This document shows positions 1 to 12,999 of a stretch of DNA of 64,000 nt, piece after piece. Every line of letters begins with the position of its first letter. Within the stretch, counting starts at the first letter, position 1. The notes under the pieces are model-generated. The model had not been told where the DNA came from. It saw only the letters and a program-made list of their open reading frames with translations, and did no database searches. Source of the DNA: Viscum album (taxonomy: Eukaryota > Streptophyta > Magnoliopsida > Santalales > Viscaceae); contig OY728121.1 of NCBI GenBank assembly GCA_963277665.1, positions 1,650,980,062-1,651,044,061 on the forward strand. Direction: 5' to 3'. Position numbers and translations under genes: made by a program.

Positions 1-841
1 TTATAAACATCATACATATTACATATCCTCATATCCTAGGGAATAAAAACATCAAAATGGGAAATCATGGATTCTCGATATGGGTAAACATGGAAGATAT
101 GTATGCATAAATTAGATCATAAGGGTATGAGAATGTGATCGTGGAATTAGAATATCAATCCATTCATATCAAATATCTTTAACAAGAATCATTTGATAAA
201 TATTTTTAGTTCATAAGACATAAATCATAATCAAATCACTATCATAATCCATGAAGGAAAAAAAGAGTAGTTTGACCAGGAATTTTGGAATACACATAAA
301 CATGTTATATTATTCCTTATAATTCATGACACATTACTATAAAATATTAGGGAACTTCACTAGAACTAAACATACTTTGTGGGACACAACATTAACCCTA
401 TTAATAAGACTTTCCTAGTATGGGATCAGGTTTTCACATCTTCCTAGAGTGTATTGGGTTTCCCCATCATCCCAAAGTGGATTTGGTTTCCACATCTTCC
501 CATATTAAAGGGGACAACACCAACTATGTAGGACCATCCACCATCCACAGTCATGGTCATTTCCTAGTAATGGATCATTTTTCTGTAAGTTCCTAAAGTA
601 GATCAATCCCATTGACTTGATTCCCACCATTATCTAATGAGATATAAATTTTTACCCAATTAATTGGAGGGATATATAGGTCCCACATATCTCATAATAA
701 AATCATAGATACGAGTTCAACAACATTAAAAAACCTTTATCATTTCAAGATCCGTAAAAAAAGATTGGCTTCATAAGCATCACATAATATCCAATGAAAT
801 GAAATGGGTATAAAAAATTTAATCATAACATAAACATTTGA

Positions 842-858
842 ATATATATATATATATA
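842..858. repeat. (AT)n microsatellite
   Basis: A run of alternating A and T about 17 bases long inside LTR-3. Confidence 0.85.
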
Positions 859-2750
859 AGTTTAATAATAATATCATCATAGAATAAAACATGAATGATA
901 GTGGGATTCATAATAATTTACCATGGTTTAACCTATTAATAATAAAATACTATCATGATAATTTATCGTGGAATAAACCATTGAAGATTAATGGGTTTCA
1001 TAAACATTAATCCATTATAACATAAATCATTCAATTACGAAGATGAAAAATAATTGGTTATCATATATCTAACAAATCCTAAAAAAAATTCAATGGAATC
1101 CCTATTACAGGGAGAATGATCATGAATTTTAACATGTTGTGTGACTTAGTGAAAATAAATTTTATTTTAAAATATTATTCATAAAATATGTTTCCAAAAT
1201 AATTTTTACAAATAATTAATATAAATTAAATGTAAAACATTTCATAAGTAATATAACTTTTTTTTCTTTAGAAAAAAAAACATTCTAATACATAATGTGT
1301 TTTTAGAAACATTATTTAAATAAAATTAAACATCTAATGTATACCAGAAAACATATTGTACAATATTTTCCTTGAAAACATATATGTAATTTTGAAAAAA
1401 TTTTGAAATACCTTTTTATTTGAAATATAGTATATAAATATCAAAAATATTAAACCATTTTGTATATAAAAAACTTTTTTCAAAAGCCTTTTCCTTTAAA
1501 ATTCATTTTATAATCAATAAATTTCCATAATATGTGGAAAAATGTTTTGTTATAGAATTATCTTGTAAAAATAAAAATAAAGATTCAATTAATTAACAAT
1601 TTTAAATATTTGTAATTCCATACCCACCAAACATTCATTTTATGCTATAAATGATTTGAAATGTGTATTTATTTGAAAAAGACATGTAATAAATTTTTAA
1701 TTTTTTTTATCAAAACGTAATATATATGTAATAAATTCCATTAAAAAACAATGTATATCATTAAAACATTTTTTTAAAAAATATTTAGAAAAAATGGATC
1801 TGATGGAACACATATTTATAGTCCAAAAGAGAAATAGCTTCATATTTTATAAATAGACTTTATTAATTATCATAACTATAAAAGAGTGTAAAAATGGTAC
1901 CATTATATTAATATAATACTAATAACCAAAGGGTAATAAAAATCATATGATTTCTTGAGAAATGTATCATAATATTTAATATGTGGAAGAATAATCATAA
2001 ATAATCATTAGAAACTATGTGATTTTAGCAATAAACCATTAACACTTCAGTAACATTGAATAATAATAAAATGGAAATAATAACTTTAAATGCATCATTA
2101 ATTATAAATATAATAATTATATTAATGATAAAACATTTAAAATGTAGTATATAGAAGTCATAGACAATTATTGGTATATAACATTGAATTTGTATCAAAG
2201 AAATAAAATTGAGAAAAAATACATTACCGATTTTGTAACATTTGAAGCGTAAACCCCATGAAATAAAGAAACAAAAAATGGATATTTATGTAAATATTAC
2301 TTTAAAAATTAAAATTATATAATACATTATTGGGAAGTATAAACACCACACAAATGAATTGAGTGGTGAATAAGGCATGCATCTCATGAAATTAATAAGT
2401 GAGACGAAATTCTCAGACCTTATGTTTTGAAATTATCCATACATGTTCTATCCTTTTTCATAAAAAATATATTTTTATTATACATATGTGATAACCCATA
2501 TTGTTATATATAATACTATATATTATTTGGTTATGAATTTATATTAATTTGTTGTTAACAACTCCACGTTTATGGAATATTTCGAGTGATATCTATGTTA
2601 TTGTTTATATATGATTTTACACGTTATTATTTAACCTCTTATATATATTAGGATTTTACTATGTAAATACTGTATAAAAACTATATAAATATAATAAATA
2701 TATTTTTTTAAATAATCTATAAAATATTTTTTATGTAATGTAATGCACCA

Positions 2751-2960
2751 TTAATAGAGGCAATAAGTTGTACGTACACATGAATATTGTTTCCGTTTTA
2801 TTATCATATTGAATAAAAGTAATTAAATGATATATATTTTTTATATTAAAATTAATATTTTTTTATATATCATTCAATTTCTATAAATTAATCCTTAATA
2901 CAATCGATTTGAGGAGTGAACGAATAACAATGCTTTAAGAGGGCGATAGTGCACACATCC
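2751..2960 (-). repeat. Pair of LTR palindromic boxes (LTR-3)
   Basis: Two decayed copies of the GC-rich box found in all related LTRs here, read on the minus strand. The cores sit at 2775-2779 (in TGTACGTACA) and 2950-2954 (next to the GGGCGAT block), 175 bp apart. They lie about 560 and 740 bp downstream of the LTR-3 TATA box. They are recognised by comparison with the better copies in element 2 and LTR-C. Confidence 0.4.
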
Positions 2961-3505
2961 CCAAAAGAAATTATCATATTCCAAAAAATATATTGTATGA
3001 AGGTACATGATATATAATAATTATAGAAGCATAAATACATCATAAATATCATATATAACATATAATAATATAGATTTACTCACTCTTCCAAACTCTGATA
3101 AGTGGTAAAGGAAAAACATTAACAACATTGTTTTGCGAGGCTGTAGTTAGCTACACACAAGAATGCTATGTTCGTTACCAATTAGATGGAATTGTTCCAA
3201 ATATTTGGTCAAATCCATAAAGTAAAAAATTAAATTTATATTTATGATAATATTTTATCAAATAATGATTTAATAAAATGAAATTTGGTTTTATAGGATG
3301 AAAATAAAATAAAGGATCATGATAAATAATGTTAACTCTTCTTCGTGAAACTACATTTCCTTTTTCACAAAATAACATCCTTAGTGTTATTTCAACCAAA
3401 ACATATTCTATAATTAGATATATTATGATTTTAGGATTTAAATTTGGTATATATTAGAAAAAACTAATTGTTTAAGAGGTGTGATGAAGGGGGGGAGGTG
3501 GTGGC

Positions 3506-3513
3506 CTTTTATA
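3506..3513 (-). promoter_or_regulatory. TATA box of LTR-3
   Basis: On the minus strand this reads TATAAAAG, followed by a G-poor leader. The surrounding sequence 'gtggccttttataag' matches the TATA region of the element 2 LTR at 52764. The U3 upstream of it would be about 1.1 kb. Confidence 0.45.
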
Positions 3514-4621
3514 AGTGAGGGAGAGGACACGGTTTGAATTTTTGAAAACAAGTTATGTGTAGCCACGTTTTGACCATTAAAAGGGATAAAAGGAAAACCA
3601 ACATAAATAATATAAGATTTATGGACCCAATATGGACATAACATTGGTTTTGGACATGTTTCAAGGTCATTTTCAACATTATGATTATGGTAATGTTTTT
3701 TGATAATCCTTATTTTACCTTAATAGCTATAATTAACATTAATCATTTTCACATATTTTTGTGGTAACAAATTAATGTTATCTTATTATAATATTAATAT
3801 TATAATAATTAAAACGTTTTTTTCATTTTTATTAATTAAATTCTCAAAATCAGTCATATTATGTTTAAGTTTAATCCCACAAACACGGTGAGAAAGTAGG
3901 TTTTAATGTGAGAATGTTCAAATGTTCATTAATATTATTTTTCTAAATTAAATATAGAAATTCTTCCAATATCCTAAATTTGATTAATATATGATTTTTT
4001 TGATTTTTTTTATATAATACTTTAAATACGATTTAATTATATAAAAAATTAGAAGAAAAATTAGTTTTGAATTAAAATTCATTATGGTTCAATATTCATT
4101 AAAAAATTTGGTCTGTTAGAAAAATCCCACCTATTCATAGTAAGTTAATTTTTGAACTATGAATTAAAATATTATGTACACATTATCATATTAAATATAT
4201 AAAATTTTCTAAAATTAAATTTATTGTTTTTCAAAAAATGATATAAAATGCATATCTTTTTTGAAAATAAAATTTTCAAACATAAGAAGAATTTACTAAA
4301 AATTATATATATTATTGCCATTATAACTTATCTATTCAAACAATGCTAAATAATATTTAAAATTAGCTATTACAATTCATATTACTATGTTTAACAACTA
4401 TTTTATAACTATCTTGTTAAAATATTTATAATAACACAATGTAGTTTCATTAAAATTCAATTTTATTGGTAATATAAGCCATGTTGATGATGCATGTTGT
4501 AAAAGAAAAACATGGTATAGAATATAAATAATGTTTGGAGTAATTTATCCTCAAATTCATAACATAAATGAAAATTAATTTATTTAAAGAAATAATGTTC
4601 CCAAAAACTCTAGGTGTTACA

Positions 4622-5708
4622 CCTATGTTAATAGATTTTTAGTTAGTATGTTATAAAATGTCTTTTGAAGGCTCTTGACAGTAATGGTACCATGTACCAA
4701 GGAAACCATGAATCCAAAAATTATTAATTTCCATCATTTATATTAATTTATTCTTATCCTTGTGGTATTTTGATTGGTTTTATATATTTAATCATTTCAT
4801 TATAATATCATTGATTAAAAACATATTTTTTAGTTATTTCCTCAACATATTGAATATGAATTATCTAGTAATTTCAATGGAATTAGTGTTCAATTATTAG
4901 ACTTCTATATTTTTTATTCATTGTGTTTATTTATTACGTGGAATGTGTCTTTAGTAATTTTCCATTCAATATTGATGAATCTCATTGACACCTTTTTTAT
5001 TCTATTATATTTACCTATTAATCAACATTTGCGATCAAATTTATTTTTTTCTTTCCATGGGAATATAAGAAGTGTAGTAACAATGATAAGAAATGATCAC
5101 TAGATGAAAATAAGTTATTATCCAAAAAAATTGTGTTGTAATGTGTGTGTTCATTTTCAATACATGACACATATATGTATATAGTTTACTAAGACACCCA
5201 AACTATTCAGTTCTTTGATATGAGATTTACTTGTATTCAAAGATTATTTAAGGTTAGTAGACATCGACTCATAGATTTTTGGGGACTTCTCACTAAAAAA
5301 TTAATTTTAAAACATGTGTACATAATGTGATGAAACCACATTTTATAAAAATATTATTAAAAATAAAACTATATTTATTCTTAACCAATGAATTGTGATA
5401 AATTTTGATGAATGATAAAATATTTTATTGAATATATTATAAAAAAATCATTAAAAATTCACCAAAATTGGATGAATTAATTTTTAAGAAATAAAATCCA
5501 CATTACGCGCATTAAAAACATTCTAAGAAAAAAATTCCTTTAAATTAAATTGAATTAAATATTAATTTATATTCAAATGATAACTAAGGAATTGATTTTA
5601 TACATTTATAAACAATCAGATTTTTGATAAATTCATTTTTTTTATTCATACTAACCCATCTAAGAGATGTGTGATAACAATCACATTTAATAATAATATA
5701 TTAATAGT
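4622..5708. other. No gene: A+T-rich spacer between two LTRs
   Basis: This stretch lies between the outer end of LTR-3 and the left LTR of element 1. It has short random open frames only. I see no domain, promoter or repeat in it that I can support. Confidence 0.6.
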
Positions 5709-8700
5709 ATATCACAGTTCATGTCCTGAACCACCTTCTCCAATATGAGGGAAGAAACAAACAACTGCTAGACGCTTCCTTCCTCAACTAGAAATAGAGA
5801 TAATTACCCCTGATTCCCACATTCAATAGGGCCAATAGTAGAAACTATCACCATGGGTATATAATCCCATGAAAAAATGGAAGGCATTTCCCTTTTTATT
5901 GAACAATATCAGGATATAAGATTGTAAATCCTAAACAATTCCAAATACCATGAGTAAATGTAAATCAACAAATCATTCCCACGTGCATGTCCAAAAGTAA
6001 ATATGATACCATGTATAGTGAATATTCTATAGTAAATTACCAAATGAATAAATTTAGAATAAACAGAAACTATCCAGATGTTCGAGCTAGTAATGTCTAG
6101 CATGGTACTCAATGTCCTCCTAGAAACATGAATACAGTTTTATATACGTAGGGTGAGCATACTGGTATACTAAATTGGGAAACTAAAGTGACAAAATAAC
6201 AATTAGGGAAAACATACTAATGGCCCTGTGAGAAAATAGAAGAACCTAAAGCACCTTCCATGGAATACTAACCAACCCAACCTCACCATGGCACACTCTC
6301 CCAAGTAAATTCATGTACAGTAGTAGTATAAACACATCGATATTTAGGTACGTCACACAACTTTCCCATATGTTAACATATAATTCCTAATGTCTAACAT
6401 CTTGATGGCACCTCCCTTCCCATTTGCAGTCCCACAGCCACCACTCTTATGCTCACACCTAGGCCATATACCGAACACAATCATGCCAGAAGACACATTG
6501 GCCACAAAAACAAACAAACCCACCTGCAGACACATGAGACACTTCCTGAACACAATAGGGAACACAACATATGAGGTAGAAAATAGGACTATCATCAACA
6601 AAAATCTTTCTTGAAGGATTTTTGACTATGGTAATCCTCAAGACATTATAGCCTTATCGAGTATGCCCAAGAGACATATTCCTGAAAGAGGGTGAAAGGA
6701 AGAAAGTCAGTAATCACCCATCCATCATCCCACAATTATGTTGGGAAGGACAACCTCCCCTCTGGAATGTAGGTGTTCAGTATGTAGTGCTCAAAAAGAG
6801 TGGGGTTCATATAGATATAAGAAGGAACTACAATATTTATATATATAGGTAAGAAAACAATCATACCAACCTATGGGTTTCCAAAAAACGGCCATCCCAC
6901 TTCATACTACAATTGTTGGAACCTTTATATGAAAAACCACACAACAAACACAAGGTAAAAACCCAACCCAACTACCATCCCATTATACTATGATAGAAAT
7001 GTTAAATTAGGGGTTCGTTTAATAATTCCATCACTACTGGGAAACAACCTGCCATAACGATAACAAAACAGCAAGAAAAACCAAACTGCAGTCCCACAAT
7101 ACAATAACACAAAAATAGATTTACAGTCCAATACACAAACCCCAACTCTTCCTAGACACATGTTGAGTCATCTACAATAATCATTCCTCAAATATTATGA
7201 AACATAATCCTTTTATCAGAACTCATCTATTTATACCAATACCAAACAATTCCCAGATGCAGTCTCACTGCATATAAACTCATAACCACACAGAAGTCCC
7301 ACTTTCAATCGTCACTCCGCGACCACAACACAACATGTGCAGTTTAGCTACCTACAAGTTCATCCATTCCACATTCAATAAATATCTCAGACTGAGGTTT
7401 TACCACACCTATCATGTACTAACCCATGTAAAATACCCACAACCCTTCTGGACACACATACCATACACTTCTCCTAGAACCAACTCCTCTATCCATCCCT
7501 GTACCCACATCCATGCTCCCAACAGTAGCCCCACAGAATTCACAGATGGTCACACAATTCGACATAACACATCACCCATCCAAACATATAAACATGATTT
7601 GTATATATTCAGATTTAACATTCAATGGTTCTTTAAATCGACATTAACATAACCGAGATGATCCCACAATATGTTTGATCTTGGGGCATCAATTTATTTA
7701 ATCGATTTTACGTGATTAATCAGATTTCATGTTATATATGTACATTAAAACAAAATAAGAACCATAACATAAATAATAAAAAACAAATACCACCAACAAC
7801 CATTATTTCCAAAAGGAAAACATCCATAAAAAATTATAATATGAACAACGATAACAGATTAAAATAGCAATAAACTACAACCCACTCAATGCCCATTAAT
7901 TTTGTAGTAGTTCTATCTATTGATATTATTAAATTATTATATATTTCCCGTTTTAAGAAATTTAATCAAACATTCCTCATAATGATTCATTATTATACAT
8001 GCCTAAAATGATGCCGAATTAAAGAGAATCTAATGAAATTTTACCTTGGATGTTCAAAGATCAAAGTTCATACTCGCCCCAAGAATAGGGGATCGTGCGA
8101 GCGGCAGCAAACTCCATGAAATCTAATAATAAGGGATCCAGAATAGTTTCATGACACTTATATGGAGGAAGTATCTAGGTGCACTAAGTGAAAATGAAAA
8201 ACAAAAAGGGAAGGGAAGATACCATATTTGAAGGGTGAGATCCTATTTCAATGGAAGAACGGTTTCCAAAAGTCATTTATGCAGGATCGTGGTAAAGACC
8301 ACATGGTTTGGGGATCTAAAATTGAAAAGATGTATGGATATTAAATATATAAATAATATCCTTTGAAACTCCCTTTAAAATTATAATTAATGGTTTGAAA
8401 CTTGGTTTAAGTCAAATAAGATGTTAGAGGGGAGAAACTAGAAAAACTCAGGAAACTGGAAGAAATTGAAAAAGGGTGAGACACCATTTAAGTGTGGTAC
8501 CTCACACTTCCACCATTAATATTCCACCATTGAAATGTTGTGCCTTTATGGTTCCACCATAATGGTTCAACTATTTCAGTGTGCCGTATTTACTATTCCA
8601 CATTTTTGGTGTCCCACCGTTATGGTTCCACCATTTTGGTGAAACCGTGACTGTGCCACCATTTTGGGAAACCATGACTTTGTGTCTTTGACAGTGCGAC

Positions 8701-8891
8701 TGTGATAGGGTGACTGTGACTAGTGCGAATATGACTACTTTGACTGTGTATAGTATGATTGTGATGGTGCGACATTTTTATAGAACCATGTTTTTGGTAA
8801 ACTCTTAGAAAAAAATCATTATGGCCCCCAATCTCACCCAAACAACGAACTTTATAAATAGAATGGCTCAAGAAAAATTTGGGTCATTACA
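5709..8891 (-). mobile_element. Element 1 left (3') LTR
   Basis: The right end reads GGGTCATTACA at 8881-8891, that is TGTAATGACCC on the element strand, a typical gypsy LTR start. The left end is set by alignment with the right LTR (the ATCACA block at 5711 against 14211) and is good to a few bases. Shared blocks include 6090-6330 against 14570-14800, 7335-7420 against 15840-15910, and 8040-8370 against 16530-16865. A TATA-like TATTTATAAA lies on the minus strand near 8848-8857, very close to the LTR start. Open frames inside, including the 105-codon one at 7335-7652, are not preserved in the other LTR and are chance. Confidence 0.75.
8508..8790. repeat. Short imperfect repeats in U3 of element 1
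   Basis: At least six variants of 'ttccaccat' (with or without a following 'ttttggt') occur at 8509-8660. They are followed by a run of variants of 'gtgcgactgtga' and 'gtgactgtgac' at 8692-8775. The region lies near the start of the LTR on the element strand. The matching part of the right LTR is lost. Confidence 0.7.
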
Positions 8892-9412
8892 TCAAAAACC
8901 TCTCAAACTATTCTTGTCCCCGAGAATTATAGAAGCAATTGAGGAGGAATAGGAGTCTGAACAACCACCCCGTAAGATTGATCTCATGGAAAAACCACCT
9001 TATGTTGTTTAAAATCATGGAGATAAAACCTCAACATATTGTAATGAAAATTTAAAATCAATCTACTGGAAAACTGAAGATAAACTAAGGTTCCACTGCC
9101 CCAATAAATCACACAAAAAACCAATGGTCATGTTGTCCTAACACATGGATTAGGGAGCTCCTTTCTCCTTGTCATTGTACTATCTACTTTGGGTTGAACT
9201 GGCTCACTCGAAAGGGTTTAATCACATCCTCATTAATGAGTCTTGATTGGGATGAGGTCCTCCCATCCAACACATTAAGAGTTTTCAAAAACATGTTCAA
9301 GGGTACATCTCACCTCAAAGTAAAGAAGATAGATAATTACATCACAAGAAAAGCACAAAAGCAATAAAAGATTATAAATCTCCAAACAACTCTTGGTACT
9401 GGGCACACATTT
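8892..9412 (-). other. Element 1: 3' untranslated stretch next to LTR
   Basis: This lies between the chromodomain remnant and the 3' LTR. I see no domain in it. A clear purine-rich tract next to the LTR is not preserved. Confidence 0.4.
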
Positions 9413-9530
9413 GTGCCTCTCACTCTAAAGTACACTCCTCAAGGCCACCATGCCTCCATAACACATGAACCAAAGGAATGTTCTTCCCATGAAAAACCTT
9501 CTCCTTTCAATTCATGATTCGTACTAGGAT
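9413..9530 (-). pseudogene. pol: Element 1 chromodomain remnant
   Basis: Reading leftward from about 9530, one frame gives a sequence starting ILVRIMN, a stop, then a stretch containing KNIPLVHVLWRH and GGLEECTLE, then a second stop. This matches the C-terminal half of chromoviral chromodomains (pattern K-x-IP-x-VKVLWRH with EEATWE after it). The domain is known to guide integration to methylated-histone chromatin. It lies after the integrase tail at 9700, as expected. Two stops make it dead. Confidence 0.7.
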
Positions 9531-9698
9531 CTCCATGAATTTCATGTTGTCCTTGACATCCAACTCTCTCTAGTCTAGGATGTGGGTGTCATAATGTAGA
9601 TACCGATGGATCTAAGAGGAATGGAATACATCATGGATCATTTCCAACTACGGTGGAAATTCCATATGATATTCCACATTTTAAACTCTTCTAAACAC

Positions 9699-10580
9699 TT
9701 ATAAAGGCCCGATGAACCTAGGAGATTCCATTCTCCCTCTTCTAAACCTCCACTGTCCTTGCTGAGGGGAGGCCATTATGAACACATGGTCCCCAACCTC
9801 AATATCCAAAGGCCTCATCCATTGATATGAATACAACTTCTTCTTGTCTTGATCCACCTTCATCATTTCCCACACATGATAAAACTTCTTCATCGTGCTC
9901 TTCCCCACCACTTGGCCACGAACACTTACCCCCTATCCTCCTTCTAGAAAATGTGTGAATGACACAGTCTTCTATACAAAGCTTTGAATGATTCCATGCC
10001 AATAGTATTGTGATAACAATTATCGTAAGATAACTCTACTTGGTAATAGTGTCGTATCCACAATCCTCTGATGTTCAGAACCCACACTCACAAAATATAC
10101 ACCAATTTATGAATGGTCCTCTCCATGTTCCCTAAAATTTAAGGGTGGAAAGATGTGATAATGTGTAACTGAGTTCCAAAATCATGACTCAACCCCATCT
10201 AGACCCATGTGGTAAATCACACATCTCAATTTTAGATTATGGATCTTGGAACTACATGATTTCATACCACTTCAACATCATCCCTCTATGCAAAGGCATC
10301 CACTGCGTCGGACACCTTGATTTCCAATAAGTGAGCTAATTTCGTCAATTGATCCCCTACTACCCATATAGCATCACTTCCTCCCTGAGCAATGGGTAGC
10401 CTTGTGAAGAAATCCATCGAGATTTCATCCCACTTATAATCGGGGATATCTAAAGGATGCATCAGACTTTCAGTAACATAATGTTCAACCTTCACCTACT
10501 GACACACTAGGCACCTTGCCACAAACACCACCACTTCCCGATTCACCCCAAGCCCCCAAAACTATTCCCTTATGCCTCAG
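9699..10580 (-). pseudogene. pol: Element 1 integrase, broken
   Basis: Integrase would join the cDNA to the host chromosome. The zinc-finger end is seen near 10500-10530 as RCLVCQ, followed by an in-frame stop. The frame 10495-10286 carries WDEISMDFF (the first catalytic Asp kept) and WVVGDQLTKLAHLLEIK, the usual 'VVVDRLTKSAHF' motif. Near 10105-10140 the catalytic-Glu region is recognisable from GAGAGGACCATTC (E-R-T-I), but the preceding QTDGQ motif is destroyed. The frame 9911-9699 carries the C-terminal GDHVFIMASP and RRGRMESPRFIGP, the conserved GKRGKLSPRYIGP block. Frameshifts separate these parts. Confidence 0.85.
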
Positions 10581-10889
10581 TACATCTTGGAAACTCTTAA
10601 ATGTACTGCAAGGGGTGAGGTATTGATTTCATGGAGAACTCCATCACACAATGTTACTGGGACAAACAAATTCTCAAGAACTAGCATCTGATTCTAACTT
10701 TATCTTGACCATCCCTCCAAAGCATCACCTTTGTTAGCACGATCACGCATCACTATAGTGTCTAGGTCTCCCACTAAGAATCCTCCACCTTCCTCACCAA
10801 GGTATAAAACCCTATAATTTATAATAGACAATGAACACCACTGTCTTCTCTCACAACTAGACACAAAGATACCAAATCCTCCATTTCCT

Positions 10890-11410
10890 TCCTAGCATCC
10901 TTGGAATCCTGATCTACCACTTTGTGTGAATTCCTTATCAAATAATCTGCCACAACAATCCCCTTTCATGAAATTTATGAGATATCAATTTCATAGTCGT
11001 AGATAAACTCTATCCTCCTCTATTTCTGCAAGCTCAGGTTTCACTAGGAGAAGATATACCTCAACCTATTATGATCTATGAAGACCACTACGCATTCCAC
11101 AATGAGTTAATGTCACTACAAATTCATAAAGAAAATGTAAACTAAATGTTTCAGGTCATCAATGGAATAATTATGTTTTCATGGAAATAATTACCTAGAC
11201 CCATAAAAAATCACACCTGACTTCTACATTAGCAGACACCCCAAACCCAGACCAGAAGCATCCAAGAACACCTTAAACATTACACCTTCCTCTAGAAACC
11301 CTTGCAGTAGAGCACTAAATAACTTCCCCTTCAGATACCTGAAGGCTTCTTGACAGTACTCGCTCCACATGAATTTCTACCCCTTTCTAGTCAAATATTT
11401 TAAAAGACCA
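10890..11410 (-). pseudogene. pol: Element 1 RNase H, broken
   Basis: RNase H would remove the RNA template during reverse transcription. The minus strand at about 11090-10900 shows VVFIDHNRLRYIFS, the usual 'VYTDHKSLKYLFTQ' motif with its last catalytic Asp. It is followed by a stop-broken remnant of the RRWLELIKDYD...HYHPGKANVVADALSR region, ending in VVADYLIRN. The more N-terminal part (11100-11410) is too decayed to mark its active site. It lies between RT and integrase. Confidence 0.7.
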
Positions 11411-11415
11411 TAAAC

Positions 11416-12130
11416 TCAAGAGAAGTTAGGTACAACCTCTTGTAATATCATGTCAGACAGGGGATGATATGAATCTCTATAACATCCTTTTGAGATACCC
11501 AAGAAACAACCTATTCGGCCTTTGATGGGTCCATTTATATCCCCTTCTGTGACACCACATGTCCAAGTAATTTCATTTCTTGTGTACATAACATGCACTT
11601 GGACAACATTACATAGAGCTGGTGCTGCTAGAGGACCTCTAAGATAGTCCTCAGATGCGAAAGATGCTCCTCCACTGACCTTGAGTAGATCTGGATTTCA
11701 TTGATAAACATGAGGATGAGCCGGTCCAGGTACTTATAGAAAATAGATTTGATGTGCCCCATGAACACACCTAGGGCATTAGTGACACCAAAGGGAATGA
11801 CCGTGAACTTGAAGATCTCATAGAAACACCTAAAATAAATTATCTTGAGTTCAACCACCTTTACCCTCTACTAGGGATATCCAAACCAGAGTTAGATCTT
11901 AGGGAAATAAATTTATCACTTAAAATGGTCAAAAAGATCGTCAATCATTGTAACTAGGTAACCGTTTTTGACCGTTACCTGATTCCACCTTCGATAGTCT
12001 ATACACAGCCTCAGACCACCATCCTCTTTCATTACGAACAAGACTAGAGAACCCCCTATGACACACATGTCTGGATTAAACCCTTCTTTATCATGTATAC
12101 AACCTAAATCCACAACCTTCGCAACTCATA
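11416..12130 (-). pseudogene. pol: Element 1 reverse transcriptase, broken
   Basis: The frame 12113-11916 contains [19 protein letters not shown] and MIDDLFDHF, the conserved fingers region of gypsy RT (FVKKKDGSMRMCIDYR ... IDDLFDQL). After a frame break, 11858-11628 contains IPFGVTNALGVFM (usual MPFGLTNAPAVFM) and MFINEIQIYS followed by HLSHLRTILEVL. The last corresponds to the catalytic VFIDDILIYS box, here FINE: both metal-binding aspartates are changed (Asp to Asn and Asp to Glu). The frame 11598-11416 covers the connection region. The enzyme cannot be active. Confidence 0.9.
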
Positions 12131-12399
12131 GGGAACCATTCGATATGGATCCATCATAATCGGATGGGAAATGGGTTGCAAGTCTATTCTGAAATCAACG
12201 TCACGTCATGGGGGTTGAGATACATCCTCTTCAGGGAAGAAATCTAGGAACTCAATGAAAACCCTCAGAAGATCCACCATCTTTGGATCTAATAATTCCA
12301 TTGATAACTCGACCAATAAGGAAAGAAGATTCTCCATACATAAGATTCCCTCTTGATAACTCTACTCTCCATCAGAAGTTATGCACTGGCCTCCCACAT

Positions 12400-12790
12400 T
12401 TGTGAATTAGACTCTTTTTTAGAAGTAGTTGATAATTGCAGGAATAGAAAACAACCATTTGATATCTAGGATGACATTTCATGGTTGTATCTGTATTAGA
12501 TGAAGATCCCAACTGGATTGATGTGGCCCCAACATTAGTCTACATCCTCAATAAACATCAAAAAGGCTTTTCAAACATCCAACTGGTATACCCAACACCA
12601 GGGTGATGAGAAGTATCACTATGTCTTGTCCCAAAGAATGGGAATGGAAGGGTGAAAAAATGGACTACAGGGCTTCCAAGTCAATCAATTCATAGACCAT
12701 AGTACTAAATAGACTAATCATACCTCGAACATCCCCTATCCCAGCCAGAACCGCTACCTCTGTGTCATGAAAATTCCCACACCAGTATCC
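12400..12790 (-). pseudogene. pol: Element 1 aspartic protease, very decayed
   Basis: On the minus strand from 12715 a frame reads SLFSTMVYELI, which lines up with the retroviral protease motif SLFDTGASHSFI. The catalytic Asp is replaced by Ser and the Gly by Met. The position between gag and RT is right. The rest of the domain is too decayed to recognise, so the extent is approximate. Confidence 0.4.
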
Positions 12791-12999
12791 TCTACCTCTA
12801 TGTTGTTTACCGACTCCCCAACCGCACCGTATCTGAGGTCCCATGGGAGAAACCTAGGGTCGGCCTCCCCAAGTACCGTCTACCCTCAGTGGAGTTGGAG
12901 ATCGCTACCCATGTTTCTATAAGTTCTAAATGGTAGTTGCTTCTTTTGTGGTGGGTGTTGGGCCTCCCCTCCCTCAATGTACATAGCTCAATATGGGAA

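Larger units (their letters stand above)
1..4621 (-). mobile_element. LTR-3: decayed gypsy LTR, cut by window start
   Basis: This is a long terminal repeat read on the minus strand. Its right end, AGGTGTTACA at 4612-4621, matches the ends of the element 2 LTRs. The stretch 2220-2450 aligns by eye with 51680-51890 of the element 2 left LTR, sharing the block around 'aaccccatgaaa' and the 'gagtga..a' ending. A minus-strand TATA box lies at 3506-3513. A U5-type block with 'ggtcccaca' lies near 640-700. The region 410-500 holds imperfect short repeats around 'cacatcttcc'. By comparison with LTR-C, its left end should lie roughly 150 bp before the window. It is either a solo LTR or a 5' LTR whose body lies to the left, because no pol trace follows on the right. 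No protein-coding gene is visible inside. Confidence 0.6.

Noticed and set aside
3438..3644. Small minus-strand frame at the LTR-3 promoter
   Set aside because: It spans the TATA box and U3 of LTR-3 and has no counterpart in the related LTRs of element 2.
7335..7652. 105-codon plus-strand frame in the left LTR of element 1
   Set aside because: The matching part of the right LTR (15835-16080) has no corresponding frame, the composition is what random codons of this DNA give, and it runs against the element's direction.
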